Of a DNA stretch of 64,000 nucleotides, positions 32,860 through 41,055 are shown piece by piece. A program made the position numbers and the translations under genes. Origin of the DNA: Planotetraspora thailandica (GTDB lineage: Bacteria > Actinomycetota > Actinomycetes > Streptosporangiales > Streptosporangiaceae); contig NZ_BOOR01000037.1 of the NCBI RefSeq assembly GCF_016863335.1, positions 62,001 to 126,000 of the forward strand. The letters run 5' to 3'. The notes below the pieces were generated by a model. That model was not told the DNA's origin. It saw only the letters and a list, made by a program, of their open reading frames with translations, and made no database searches. The stretch's first letter is position 1. Each line of letters starts with the position of its first letter.

Positions 32860-33212
32860 CAGTTCGTCCCGCTCAGGATGTCGGCGTGCTTGCGGGCGAA
32901 CTCGCCGACGGACATCGACCGCTTGCCGGTGAGCTTCTCGATGTTGTCGTCGGCACCGCCCAGGCGGCCCGCCTGGTAGTCGATCGTGATGCCGCGAATG
33001 GAGTTGACCAGGTATTCGGGAACGCCGATTCCGGCAATGGGGGCCATGAACTCGGCACCCTGATCGGCCAGGGCCTGGGAACGTTCGTCGATGCTGCGCA
33101 CCATGGCCCGAACCTCGAGGCCGAGGGCCAGGGCGTACTGCAGGGCGAAATGGCCGGTGTCACCGGTCGCGCCGGTGATGAGAACGATCTTGCTTCCGTC
33201 TGAAGAGGACAT
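32859..33212 (-). pseudogene. NmrA-like NAD(P)-binding protein with internal deletion
   Basis: 117-codon open frame joining the start and end of an NmrA-like/SDR-a protein. Residues 1-58 are the Rossmann start (KIVLITGATGDTGHFALQYALALGLEVRAMVRSIDERSQALADQGAEFMAP). From about 60 on, the sequence is the C-terminal end (IGVPEYLVNSIRGITIDYQAGRLGGADDNIEKLTGKRSMSVGEFARKHADIL). Intact proteins are about 280-300 residues, so some 170 central residues are lost in frame. The reading frame and coupling to the carbonic anhydrase gene persist, so it may be kept for translation of that gene. Confidence 0.75.
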
Positions 33213-33844
33213 CGTGTGCTCCGTCTGTCAGCTGCGCGAGTTTCCGACGGTCGCGACCGCCCGCTGCGCGTTCGCGACCGGATCGAGCGCCCAGCCCTCC
33301 CCGGATCACGGCATTGACCATAGCAATGTAGCTTCATTTTTACAAGTTAACAGCTTATAGCGAACTCTACATCACCTATAGAAGATTTCTGATGCCCAGC
33401 TGCCGACGGGGTCGGCCCACAGCACACGAACAGCCGAAGGCGGCGGCGTGCAGCCGTAGGCCAGAGATCACGGGACATACGCGGGACGATCATGTGGGCG
33501 TTTCCGCCGGTGAGCTCGGTTTAGGTCGCGAGCTAACGGTGAGGTTCGCTTGCGCCCACTGCGTGACACCGCCGAGCCGCGGCCTTCCGCGCGCCCGGCC
33601 GGAGGACGGGCGCGGGTCTGCGGGGGCGTACGGGGTTCGCGAGAGAGTGGCGCGGGAACAGCGTTGTGGCGTGTAGTGTCGGAAGCACAGGTTGTGTCGA
33701 AGTCCAGTATGCGTTGAAGCGCCTGTGGAGTTATGACAGCGGGCGTTACCGTACGGAGCCGAGGCTTTCCCAAGACGGTCGGTCGCAGCAGCCCGAGGGT
33801 CACATCCGTGACCCTCGAGATCGTCTTATCAAGGAGAAAGCATC
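33213..33844. other. Intergenic region between NmrA remnant and cold-shock gene
   Basis: About 630 bp. 33300-33390 is strikingly AT-rich for this genome and probably holds the minus-strand promoter of the NmrA/carbonic anhydrase unit. From roughly 33660 the cold-shock promoter and a long leader begin. No gene recognised; open frames here lack features. Confidence 0.45.
33794..33817 (+). promoter_or_regulatory. Leader hairpin of cold-shock gene
   Basis: CGAGGGTCAC (33794-33803) pairs perfectly with GTGACCCTCG (33808-33817) around ATCC. It lies 13 nt before the AAGGAG ribosome site (33831) in the long untranslated leader, where cold-shock mRNAs often carry structure that controls translation. 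Confidence 0.55.
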
Positions 33845-34048
33845 ATGGCTCAGGGAACCGTCAAGTGGTTCAACGCCGAGAAGGGCTTCGGCTTCATCGC
33901 CCCCGACGACGGCACTCCGGACGTCTTCGTCCACTACTCGGCCATCGACGCCGGCGGCTACCGCTCGCTGGAGGAGAACCAGCGGGTCGAGTACACCGCA
34001 GGCCAGGGCGCCAAGGGCCCGCAGGCCGAGCGGGTCCGACCGCTCTAA
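33845..34048 (+). CDS. CspA-family cold-shock protein
   Basis: 67-residue single-domain RNA chaperone binding single-stranded nucleic acid. Both motifs are intact: RNP1 [10 protein letters not shown] and RNP2 VFVHYSAI, after [12 protein letters not shown]. The C-terminus [22 protein letters not shown] is the usual fifth strand. AAGGAG precedes ATG 33845 by 9 nt. A structured leader and a G+C-rich terminator frame the gene. Expression is probably controlled by temperature or stress through the leader. Confidence 0.96.
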   Translation: MAQGTVKWFNAEKGFGFIAPDDGTPDVFVHYSAIDAGGYRSLEENQRVEYTAGQGAKGPQAERVRPL

Positions 34049-34108
34049 GCAGCGCTTCGCACCGACGATGCCGGGCCCACTATGTGGTCCGTCATCCGAC
34101 GGCATCCG

Positions 34109-34138
34109 GCCCCGGGCTTCTCACGGAGTCCGGGGCTT
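34109..34138 (+). terminator. Terminator after cold-shock gene
   Basis: GCCCCGGGCTTC (34109-34120) pairs with GGAGTCCGGGGC (34125-34136), 12 bp with two G-U pairs and a TCAC loop, followed by TTTG. It lies between convergent genes. Confidence 0.85.
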
Positions 34139-34167
34139 TGTCATGGGTGCCGACAGGCCCCCATTCG

Positions 34168-35112
34168 CTACGACACTGATTCGGCCCTCGCCCGCCGGGC
34201 GTCCCGTCGCTCCTCGAAGCGGGTCGCGGCCACTTCGAGCTTGGCGAGGAAGGCCGACAACTCCTCGCGGGCCTGCTCCCCCTCGGAGTCGAGACCTTCG
34301 ATGTCGAAGGTCTTCCACTGTCGCAGCACCGGCGACAGAACCTCATCACAATGCTGGCGCAGGTCGTAGATGCCCGCCATGGCGATCGTCACGGACTTGC
34401 GGGCGAAGCCCTCGATGCCATGGCCCGGCATCTGGAACGAGGCCACGACATCGGTGACGGCTCGCATGGTCTGCGACGGGGCCAACTCGAACGCGGCGGC
34501 GAGGAGGTTCCGGTAGAAGAGCATGTGGAGGTTCTCGTCAGCGGCGACCCTCGAGAGCAACCTCTCGCAGACCGGGTCTCCCGACACCTTCCCGGTGTTC
34601 CGATGGGCGACGCGGGTGGCCAACTCCTGGAACGAGACGTATGCCAACTGCCGGAGCATGCCGTCGTACTCCGTGGCGAAGCCGTTCTGCATGTGGGTCA
34701 TCCTGGCCCGCTCCAGAGCGACCGGGTCGACGGCCCGGGAGACGGTGAGATAGTCGCGGATGGCGATCCCGTGCCGGCCCTCCTCCGCTGTCCACCGGTG
34801 CACCCAGGTGCCCCAAGCGCCGTCTCTGCCGAATGTCGTGGCGATCTCGTGGTGGTAGCTCGGCAGGTTGTCCTCGGTCAAGAGGTTGACGATGAGCGAA
34901 ACACGGGCGGGTTCGGGAATCGAAGAGTCCTCCGGCGACCAGGCTTCGCCCCGCAGAACCCCGTCGAACGTCCGGCCTTCACTCCACGGGATGAACTCGT
35001 GAGGGAACCACTCCTTGGCCACCGCGAGGTGGCGGTCCAACTCTCGCCCGACCACGGGTTCGAGCTCCACGAGAAGCTCCGTCTGGGTGAGCGGGCGAGA
35101 CGTGATCGGCAT
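34168..35112 (-). CDS. Acyl-ACP desaturase (DesA-like)
   Basis: 314-residue soluble di-iron desaturase that introduces a double bond into acyl-ACP. Iron ligands: TAEEGRHG (EExxH) and AADENLHM (DExxH), with helices FFPHEF..., LTEDNLPSYHHEI and AFELAPSQTM as in the mycobacterial DesA1/DesA2 group. ATG 35112 (PITSRPLTQTELLVELEP) follows GGAGG. The promoter region contains a perfect 22-bp palindrome, so a TetR-type lipid-responsive repressor encoded elsewhere probably controls it. The C-terminus is charged (RFEERRDARRARAESVS), normal for the family. Confidence 0.92.
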   Translation of the reverse strand: MPITSRPLTQTELLVELEPVVGRELDRHLAVAKEWFPHEFIPWSEGRTFDGVLRGEAWSPEDSSIPEPARVSLIVNLLTEDNLPSYHHEIATTFGRDGAWGTWVHRWTAEEGRHGIAIRDYLTVSRAVDPVALERARMTHMQNGFATEYDGMLRQLAYVSFQELATRVAHRNTGKVSGDPVCERLLSRVAADENLHMLFYRNLLAAAFELAPSQTMRAVTDVVASFQMPGHGIEGFARKSVTIAMAGIYDLRQHCDEVLSPVLRQWKTFDIEGLDSEGEQAREELSAFLAKLEVAATRFEERRDARRARAESVS

Positions 35113-35145
35113 GTAAGGCCTCCGGATCTGCAACCTACGGTGACG

Positions 35146-35167
35146 TAACCTACGCTAGCGTAGGTTA
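35146..35167. promoter_or_regulatory. Perfect palindromic operator before desaturase gene
   Basis: TAACCTACGCT (35146-35156) followed directly by its exact reverse complement (35157-35167). An additional AACCTACG half-site lies at 35132-35139, so two dimers may bind. The element is 34 bp upstream of the desaturase ATG. No regulator gene is adjacent. The pattern resembles operators of TetR repressors of unsaturated-fatty-acid genes. Confidence 0.75.
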
Positions 35168-35195
35168 AGACCTTGCGAAGGGCCCCCGACACGCC

Positions 35196-35655
35196 GTGTT
35201 GACAGTCGAGCACGCGCTCACGATGACGCCCGGGCTGGAGTGGAACGAGAACGTCCCGTACACGAGTGAGGCCAACAGCGAGATCGCGATGGAACTCGCC
35301 CCCGACCGCTATCGCTACATCCTGCGGCAGCGGATCGTGGACGAGCCCGGCGCGCGGTGGTCGTATTGCGGAGGCGCCTCGGCACTGGTGGCTCGGCTCA
35401 TCGAGAAGGGCACCAGGCTGGTGCTGGAGGACTACGCGCGTACCAGGCTCTTCGAGCCGCTGGGCATCTCGTACTCAGAGTGGTCGGCCGGCGAGGACGG
35501 TGTGGCTCTGGCTGCCTCCGGGTTGCGGCTGACCCCTCGCGGCCTCCTCGCGATCGGGGGGCTCGTGCTTGAAGGAGGCCGCGGCATCGTGCCCGCGTCC
35601 TGGCCGGCGACGGCGCTGCGCCCGCACGTACGGATCGACGAAGGTTCGGGCTGCT
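35196..35655 (+). pseudogene. Fragment of serine beta-lactamase/esterase family protein
   Basis: The frame encodes the middle of a class-C-like serine hydrolase: TVEHALTMTPGLEWNE, GARWSYCGGASALVARLIEKGTRLVLEDYARTRLFEPLGISYSEWS, ASGLRLTPRGLLAIGGLVLEGGRGIVPASW. The N-terminal SxxK nucleophile region is absent, the YxN motif reads YCG, and after about 35655 the frame turns to unrelated sequence with no KTG box. Clearly a remnant, starting only 28 bp after the desaturase operator. 35656-35917 contains nothing I can assign. Confidence 0.75.
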
Positions 35656-35917
35656 CACGTGCACGACCTGCCCGTGAGCAGCGAGGAGATCGCCCGGAAC
35701 CAGCTGTGACGGACGACGCGAAGTCGCAGGCCACGAGCTGGACCCGGCTGCGCGACGTGGTGCCGCGCGTGGTGGAGCACACGGCTGGGATTTCGCCCTG
35801 TCCGGATATAGGTGATTCCTGGCCGGACGAAGGCGGCGCCGTACACCGATCGGTAGGCAGCATGGAAGTCGGACACACGGCCCCACAGCGGACACCCGTC
35901 GCGGAAAGTCAGAGGTC

Positions 35918-36556
35918 ATGCCAGAGGTCATCGCGGGGTTGGAGATCCCTGAGACAGCGGCGGTCGCCGAAGCGACCATGCTCATCCAGGAGACGACCAG
36001 CCCCCTCATCTACCACCACTCCCGGCGGGTCTTCTTCTTCAGCCTGATTCACGCGCACAAGCTCGGTGTGAACCCGGACCCGGAACTGCTCTACCTGGCG
36101 ACCATGTTCCACGACACCGGCCTCCTGACTCCCTTCTCCGACGCAGAGCAGCGCTTCGAAGTCGACGGCGCCGACCACGCGCGCAAGTTCCTCCTGGACC
36201 ACGGTTTCTCGACGGCCTCCGCCGACACCGTCTGGACGGCGATCGCGCTGCACACCACGCCGGGCATCCCCGGCCGGATGGCCCCGGAAATCGCGACCAC
36301 GCACCTCGGCGTCCTGACCGACGTGATCGGCTTCGGCCTGGACGAACTGGACCACGATCAGCTGGGCGAAATCCTCGCGGTCCACCCACGAGGGGACTTC
36401 AAGAACGAATTTCTGCGAGCCTCCTTCGACGGATTCAAGGACCGCCCCGAAACCACGAACGGCACCGTGAACTCCGACGTGCTCGAACACTTCATCCCCG
36501 GCTTCCAGCGCACGACGACGGTCGAGCGCATCCTCGGCTCGCCCTGGCCGAGCTGA
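35918..36556 (+). CDS. HD-domain phosphohydrolase-like protein
   Basis: 212-residue cytoplasmic protein with an HD domain (residues ~30-120): YHHSRRVFFFS (first His), YLATMFHDTGL (the HD dyad), ADHARKFLLDHGF, and VWTAIALHTTPGIPG (distal His). This matches the cyanamide-hydratase/HD family in actinomycetes; the distal region (LDELDHDQLGEILAVHPRGDFKNEFL) is as usual. Such enzymes bind metal and act on nucleotides or small nitriles/amides; which, cannot be told. ATG 35918 has only a weak ribosome site. Downstream lies an MFS remnant. Confidence 0.85.
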   Translation: MPEVIAGLEIPETAAVAEATMLIQETTSPLIYHHSRRVFFFSLIHAHKLGVNPDPELLYLATMFHDTGLLTPFSDAEQRFEVDGADHARKFLLDHGFSTASADTVWTAIALHTTPGIPGRMAPEIATTHLGVLTDVIGFGLDELDHDQLGEILAVHPRGDFKNEFLRASFDGFKDRPETTNGTVNSDVLEHFIPGFQRTTTVERILGSPWPS

Positions 36557-36579
36557 CCGGACATCACACGAGGCGGTGA

Positions 36580-36783
36580 CGATCTGACGGTGATCTTCGC
36601 CGTGTACGTCGCCGGTCTGCTCGGCGCCTGCTGACGGTCGGGTCGCTCAGCGATCACCTGGGCCGCCGCCCTCCTCGTGGCCGCAGGCAGTACGGCGATC
36701 TTCTGGACACAACCAGCCGAGCTCCTCGTCGTCTTCGTCTCCACCACCGGAGAACAGCTCAAGACCGACGACCCGCACCAGTA
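36580..36783 (+). pseudogene. MFS transporter remnant with frameshifts
   Basis: TVIFAVYVAGLLGA is followed in a shifted frame by LLTVGSLSDHLGRRP, the MFS loop-2/3 signature (G.LSDxxGRRP). After another shift comes LLVAAGSTAIFWTQPAELLVVF, the next helix. Three frames are needed to read one short stretch of two helices, so the gene is dead. The rest of the transporter is missing. Confidence 0.7.
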
Positions 36784-37144
36784 GCCCCCGCCGCGACAGC
36801 GTGATCAGCCCGCAGGACGACGCGTACCGCCAGATCGCCAAACAGCTGCGCCACGTCCTGCTGTCCAACACCCACCGCGAACCGGAAGGGGATAAATCGC
36901 AGTCAACAACCAGTTGACACCTCTCATGCGTCAGCGTTGGCGCGTTTCTCATCGCTGTCACGGAATTCGAACCGAAGACACTCGGGGCTCATGCGCCTGG
37001 CGTGGATTCCGCGAGTGGAGCGGTCGCGCCCGCACTTGAGCATCGGCAACGCATCGTCCGAGGCGATCCGCAGATGATGCGCATCTCTGACGCATTGCGA
37101 TCATCTCGCCATTTGGACTAGTCATCTCTTCTTCAAGGAACTTC
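36784..37144. other. Region between MFS remnant and lectin gene
   Basis: About 360 bp. A short frame (36799 onwards: PQDDAYRQIAKQLRHVLLSNTHREPEGD) resembles the first helix of a GntR HTH and may be a further remnant; low confidence. ATGCGTCAG (36926-36934) recurs inverted as CTGACGCAT (37087-37095). The lectin promoter should lie at the AT-richer end. Confidence 0.35.
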
Positions 37145-38125
37145 ATGTTTTCATGGAAAAAATGGCGATTGGCAGCAATCGCCATATTGGCTGCTTTCTC
37201 GGTCCTGATCGTGACCGGGACCCCGGCGTCCGCCGCCAACGCACCGGGCGAGTGGGACTATTGGCGCGCCGAAACAGTAAACGGTAGCCAACACCTCTAT
37301 GCGGCAGGCACCATCGCTGAAGCAAGGAATGGCAGCGGCCGCCTGCTCAGGGTATGGAGAGCCAACGACGACACTGGTTACCTATGGGCGGCCTGGGATA
37401 ACAGCGGGCAGGCATACCGGCTCGACGGGGCGTATTCCTGGGCCTCCCCCACAGTCGTTCGTTGGGGTAACAATGGATTCGCCCTCTTCCATACCGGAAC
37501 GGATGGTCGAATCTACTGGGCCACCTACGACGAATCACTCAACTGGTCAGGTTGGCACGCGATCAGTGGCCAGACGACGCAGTTGTCGACTCCCGTATCG
37601 GTCACTCAAGTGGGTACGGGTTCACGGGAGCTGTACATGGTCTATCGCAGTGGATCCGACTTCGGCATGTGGGGCAGCTTCTTCAACGGCGGCAACTGGC
37701 AGAACGCGCAGAACTTGGGCGGGCGCACGTACTTCTGGCCTACGGTGACCTGGAACCAGTCGACGCACCGGCTTTACGCCGGGCACACCGGCCAGGACGG
37801 CCATGTCTATTTGCAATGGCAGGAGTACGGCGGCACCTGGCACGGCTGGTTCAGCGTCGGCGGCGATGTCAACGGAGCCCCGACCATCGCCACCTCTTCG
37901 ACCGGTAATATGCAGGTGGCAGGCCGGGATTGGGATTCCTTTGTTTGGTACCGCGAATTCAATGCTTATGGGTATCCACTGCGGGATTGGACTCAGGATC
38001 CGGCTTTCCTGAGGGCTGCGTGGCCGGTTTTCCTCAGCGTGGCCGGCGCCGTCATCTACTCAATCGCCACCACGTCCGACAGGCACGATGGTTTCTACAA
38101 GCAGTCATTTAGCGGCAGCTCATGA
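37145..38125 (+). CDS. Secreted PLL-like beta-propeller lectin
   Basis: 326-residue exported protein: signal peptide KKWRLAAIAILAAFSVLIVTGTPASA, then about seven repeated WD-like blades with W/Y-rich strands: RLLRVWRANDDTGYLWAAWDNSG, GFALFHTGTDGRIYWATYDESLNWSGWHAI, ELYMVYRSGSDFGMWGSFFNGGNWQNAQNL, RLYAGHTGQDGHVYLQWQEYGGTWHGWFSVGG. The motif G.DG.(I/V)YW..... W.GW matches Photorhabdus-lectin-like (PLL) propellers, which bind sugars such as fucose between blades. Codon use is less GC-rich than neighbours, suggesting transfer. Large inverted repeat downstream. Confidence 0.8.
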   Translation: MFSWKKWRLAAIAILAAFSVLIVTGTPASAANAPGEWDYWRAETVNGSQHLYAAGTIAEARNGSGRLLRVWRANDDTGYLWAAWDNSGQAYRLDGAYSWASPTVVRWGNNGFALFHTGTDGRIYWATYDESLNWSGWHAISGQTTQLSTPVSVTQVGTGSRELYMVYRSGSDFGMWGSFFNGGNWQNAQNLGGRTYFWPTVTWNQSTHRLYAGHTGQDGHVYLQWQEYGGTWHGWFSVGGDVNGAPTIATSSTGNMQVAGRDWDSFVWYREFNAYGYPLRDWTQDPAFLRAAWPVFLSVAGAVIYSIATTSDRHDGFYKQSFSGSS

Positions 38126-38134
38126 CCGCATGAG

Positions 38135-38193
38135 ACAGCAGGCTTGGATGCCCACGACGGAAATACCAGTCAATGGGCATCCAAGCCTGCTGT
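38135..38193. terminator. Long perfect inverted repeat after lectin gene
   Basis: ACAGCAGGCTTGGATGCCCA (38135-38154) and TGGGCATCCAAGCCTGCTGT (38174-38193) are exact complements around a 19-nt loop, 9 bp after the lectin stop. A 20-bp stem would act as a strong terminator although no T-run follows. It could also be the two ends of a small deleted element. Confidence 0.65.
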
Positions 38194-38217
38194 TCAGCGA
38201 TCCTCGGGGCAGGCCAC

Positions 38218-38342
38218 AGTTGTCGACGGCGAGGTGAATCCTGGTGCCCAGCCCGCCTCGGGACCCGCGGCTGACAAGTGCCTGGCTGTCACCGACAACA
38301 ACTGGGACTGCGCCGGCACCGCCAACCAGAAGTGGAACGCAC
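38218..38342 (+). pseudogene. Fragment of ricin-type beta-trefoil lectin
   Basis: The plus strand encodes ADKCLAVTDNNWDCAGTANQKWN, the core QxW repeat of a ricin B domain (CLxV..., WDCxGxxNQKW), preceded by serine/glycine-rich sequence. One repeat is about a third of a domain; no start or stop frames it and the frame runs into the dioxygenase gene. It is probably the tail of a carbohydrate-active enzyme lost from this locus. Confidence 0.6.
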
Positions 38343-38459
38343 CAAGGCCGTGCTGGGGGCGCCTACGATTTCCGCATGCCCAGACGCACGCCGACGTCCT
38401 GGCGCACGACGCCCCCGCGGTTCCCGAGCATGCCGCGCTGAATCCGAAAGGAGTATCAC

Positions 38460-39374
38460 ATGAACAAGCCCGACAGCGGCCCCCTGTCCGCCGAGCAGGC
38501 GCGCCAGCAGGAACTCCTGGACCGCGTGCTGACCTCGTTCCAAGGAACCGAGTCGCCGCGGCTGAAACAGATCATGGAGTCGCTGACCCGGCACCTGCAT
38601 TCCTTCGTCCAGGACGTCCGGCTGACCGAGCAGGAGTGGAGCGCCGGGATCGAGTTCCTCACGGGAGTCGGTCACATCACCGACGACCGGCGGCAAGAGT
38701 TCATTCTTCTGTCCGACGTCCTCGGCGTGTCCATGCAGATGGTCACCGTCAACAACGTGGCGGTCGGCGACTCCACCGAGGCGACCGTCGTCGGACCGTT
38801 CTTCGTGGAGAACTCACCCGAGATCCCGCTCGGGGGCGACATGTCCTTCGGAGCTGAGGGCCAGCCCTGCTGGGTGGAGGGCATCGTGCGGGACACCGTC
38901 GGCAAGCCGATCCCCCGCGCCCGGATCGAGCTGTGGGAAGCCGACGACAACGGCCTCTACGACGTGCAGTACGACGACGACCGGGTCGCAGCCCGAGCGC
39001 ACCTGTTCAGCGACGAGGACGGGTCGTACCGCTTCTGGGGGATCACCCCGACGCCGTACCCCATCCCCTCCGATGGGCCGGTCGGCAAGATGCTGGAGGT
39101 CGTGGGCCGGTCCCCCATGCGCGCCCCGCATCTGCACTTCATGGTGACGGCTCCGGGGAAGCGCACGCTGGTCACCCACATCTTCGTGAACGACAGCGAC
39201 TACCTCGACAAGGACAGCGTTTTCGGGGTCAAGGAATCCCTGATCAAGGATTTCGTTCTGCAGGAGCCGGGCACCCCCACGCCGGACGGGCGCGACCTAG
39301 CGGACGCGCCCTGGACACGGGTGAAGTTCGACATCGTCCTGGCACCCGCAAAGGAAACCCCGGCCACCAGCTGA
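38460..39374 (+). CDS. Intradiol ring-cleavage dioxygenase (hydroxyquinol/catechol 1,2-type)
   Basis: 304-residue cytoplasmic non-heme Fe(III) dioxygenase opening catechol-type rings between the hydroxyls. The N-terminal helical dimerisation domain ([60 protein letters not shown]) identifies the catechol/hydroxyquinol group. The catalytic beta domain carries ligands Tyr in GLYDVQY, Tyr in TPTPYPIP, and two His in APHLHFMV. The [19 protein letters not shown] segment favours hydroxyquinol 1,2-dioxygenase. A GGAG-type site (GAAAGGAG) precedes ATG 38460. No maleylacetate reductase or other pathway gene is beside it. Confidence 0.9.
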   Translation: MNKPDSGPLSAEQARQQELLDRVLTSFQGTESPRLKQIMESLTRHLHSFVQDVRLTEQEWSAGIEFLTGVGHITDDRRQEFILLSDVLGVSMQMVTVNNVAVGDSTEATVVGPFFVENSPEIPLGGDMSFGAEGQPCWVEGIVRDTVGKPIPRARIELWEADDNGLYDVQYDDDRVAARAHLFSDEDGSYRFWGITPTPYPIPSDGPVGKMLEVVGRSPMRAPHLHFMVTAPGKRTLVTHIFVNDSDYLDKDSVFGVKESLIKDFVLQEPGTPTPDGRDLADAPWTRVKFDIVLAPAKETPATS

Positions 39375-39426
39375 AGGGCGCCACCGAAAGGTCACCGCCC
39401 GGCTCAATCGCCACCTGGTTCGCGCC

Positions 39427-39716
39427 GCGTACGTCGTCACGCGCGGCCTCGGCGTCCCAGCGGTCAGTGCGCAGAAGGCGCAGCAGGCGCTGCATGGCAG
39501 CGGCCCCGCAGCCCCGGCGTGTTCGGCCAGGTTTCAGCAGTTCTTGCTCTCGATGCCGGCCAGCAGTCCCCGCTCATAGACGCCCGCCGTACGGCGTGGC
39601 TCGACGCGGTGGAACCGGCCCGCGATCCGGCTGATCAGTTCGTTGAGAGTGACCACCCAGCCGTCAGCTTCTACGCTGTGGCCCACGGCCATCACGCGAT
39701 CTTCAGATGTCTTCAC
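39427..39716 (-). mobile_element. IS701-type transposase remnant
   Basis: The reverse strand shows the N-terminus of an IS701-family transposase: LNELISRIAGRFHRVEPRRTAGVYERGLLAGIESKNC. A stop follows where family members have Trp (NGW), then NLAEHAGAAGP in the same frame, then after a frameshift MQRLLRLLRTDRWDAEAARDDVR. So a nonsense change, a frameshift and loss of everything beyond the first ~90 codons are visible. No terminal repeats found. Confidence 0.75.
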
Positions 39717-39803
39717 AAACTCCGAATGATCGCGAGGTGGCCGTCTCCATGGCGCTTAACCGAAGATCGCGAAGCCTCGCTGGAGTAGTAGGAGGTCTGC
39801 CAG

Positions 39804-40148
39804 GTGTCCGAGGTCGACAACAGAGCGTTTCTGCAGGGAGTCTTCGCCGAGACCGCGAAGGGGAACGGACGACCCTTCATCGACGCGCTGGCCGACGACG
39901 TCCGCTGGACAATCATCGGGCAGACCCCGTGGTCGCGCACGTATGAGGGGAAACGAGCCGTCCTGGACGAGCTGCTCCGTCCGCTCTCGGAACAGCTCGG
40001 CGGACGTAACGTCGTCAGCGCCGAGCGCTTATTCGGGACGCCTTCCAGCGAACCGTCGCGGGCAAGTGCGTCACCGGGGCCTGAACGGGCCCTCACATCA
40101 AGGTCGGAGCCGACGGTCAAGGATCGACATCCCATCGCGTACATCTAG
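39804..40148 (+). pseudogene. SnoaL-like (NTF2-fold) protein, C-terminus lost
   Basis: A good start (AGGAGG before GTG 39804) opens a SnoaL-like polypeptide: VDNRAFLQGVFAETAKGNGRPFIDALADDVRWTIIGQTPWSRTYEGKRAVLDELLRPLSEQL. After about residue 78 the sequence becomes Ser/Pro/Arg-rich (GTPSSEPSRASASPG...) with no strand pattern. The last half of the cone fold, including the usual GRATT...YNN segment, is absent. Frameshift or deletion near 40035. A truncated protein may be made but is unlikely to fold. Confidence 0.65.
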
Positions 40149-40179
40149 ATCGCAAAACCGTCGGCGTGCCGCATGTGGG

Positions 40180-41055
40180 TCAGGAGACGCTTGCCATGGC
40201 GAGGTTGTTACGGCGTTCCTGAAGATGGGCCCATCCCATGAGGCCGAACAGGACCGCGAGGAGGACAGCGGAGGAGCCGGCGGTTCCGAGGTCGAGACCG
40301 CCCTTCGTGGTCGGCTTGGTGAGGAGGTCACCTGCGATGGCGCCGAAGGGTCGGGTCAGGACGAAGGCGAGCCAGAACAGCAGCACGTTGGGCACGGCAG
40401 GGACGTATTTCAGGGCGAGGAGCAGCGCGAGCAGGGCGGTGATGAGTACCACGCCTCCGCTGTAGCCGAGGCCTGAACTATCGGAGAGGAAGTCGCCCAG
40501 GGAGGTGCCGAGCGTGTTGGAGACGAGGATCGCCGACCAGAAGAGGGCTTCGCCACGGAAGGTGTCGATGTCGCGGATCGCGAAGGTCAGCCCGGTGTAC
40601 TTCCAGATGACGAAGATGGCGATGAGGATCGAGATCAGGATCGCGGCGCCGGCGGGGTAGCCCAGGCCGAAACCCTGTGGCCCCCAACCCAGCGACGTCG
40701 CTCCTTCGGGCAGGTATTCGGCGCTGGCGTCGCGGTTCATGAAGTCCGACATCGTAGTGCCGGCCATGCTGGTGGACAGGATGACCGTCCAGTAGAAGAA
40801 CGGGTTGTACCGCTTGGAGGCGAGCTGGATCCCCAAAGCGACAAGGAAGATCAGGAACAGCGCGACCGTGGTGAGGAAGTAGCCGATCTTCAGCGTCTGT
40901 GCGAACAGGTCGCCGGCGGTCTCGCCGAGCATGGTGGCAGCGACCTTCATAATCCAAAAGGCCAGCGTGACCTCGGGCAGTTTCTTCATCACGTATTGGC
41001 CGGGACGCTGTATCCAGTGCGTGTCCATGCGGGGTGTCTGGTCGTCGTTTCGCAC
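40180..41055 (-). CDS. COG4705-like membrane protein with fourfold repeat
   Basis: 291-residue integral membrane protein with about eight helices, of the COG4705 group. It contains four related units: LGETAGDLFAQTLKIGY, AGTTMSDFMNRD...SLGWGPQGFGLGY, LGTSLGDFLSDSSGLGYSGG, FGAIAGDLLTKPTTKGGLDLGT. Each has a G-x(3)-(G/S)D core and aromatic/glycine turn, so a conserved Asp recurs in alternate helices. GTG 41055 follows AAGGGGAC. It is a paralogue of the protein at 55344. No transport substrate is established for the family; the repeated acidic residues suggest cation handling (inference). Confidence 0.82.
   Translation of the reverse strand: MRNDDQTPRMDTHWIQRPGQYVMKKLPEVTLAFWIMKVAATMLGETAGDLFAQTLKIGYFLTTVALFLIFLVALGIQLASKRYNPFFYWTVILSTSMAGTTMSDFMNRDASAEYLPEGATSLGWGPQGFGLGYPAGAAILISILIAIFVIWKYTGLTFAIRDIDTFRGEALFWSAILVSNTLGTSLGDFLSDSSGLGYSGGVVLITALLALLLALKYVPAVPNVLLFWLAFVLTRPFGAIAGDLLTKPTTKGGLDLGTAGSSAVLLAVLFGLMGWAHLQERRNNLAMASVS

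Noticed and set aside
36926-37095. Distant inverted repeat ATGCGTCAG / CTGACGCAT
   Set aside because: Nine bases separated by about 150 bp is expected by chance in this much sequence; no structure links it to the lectin gene.
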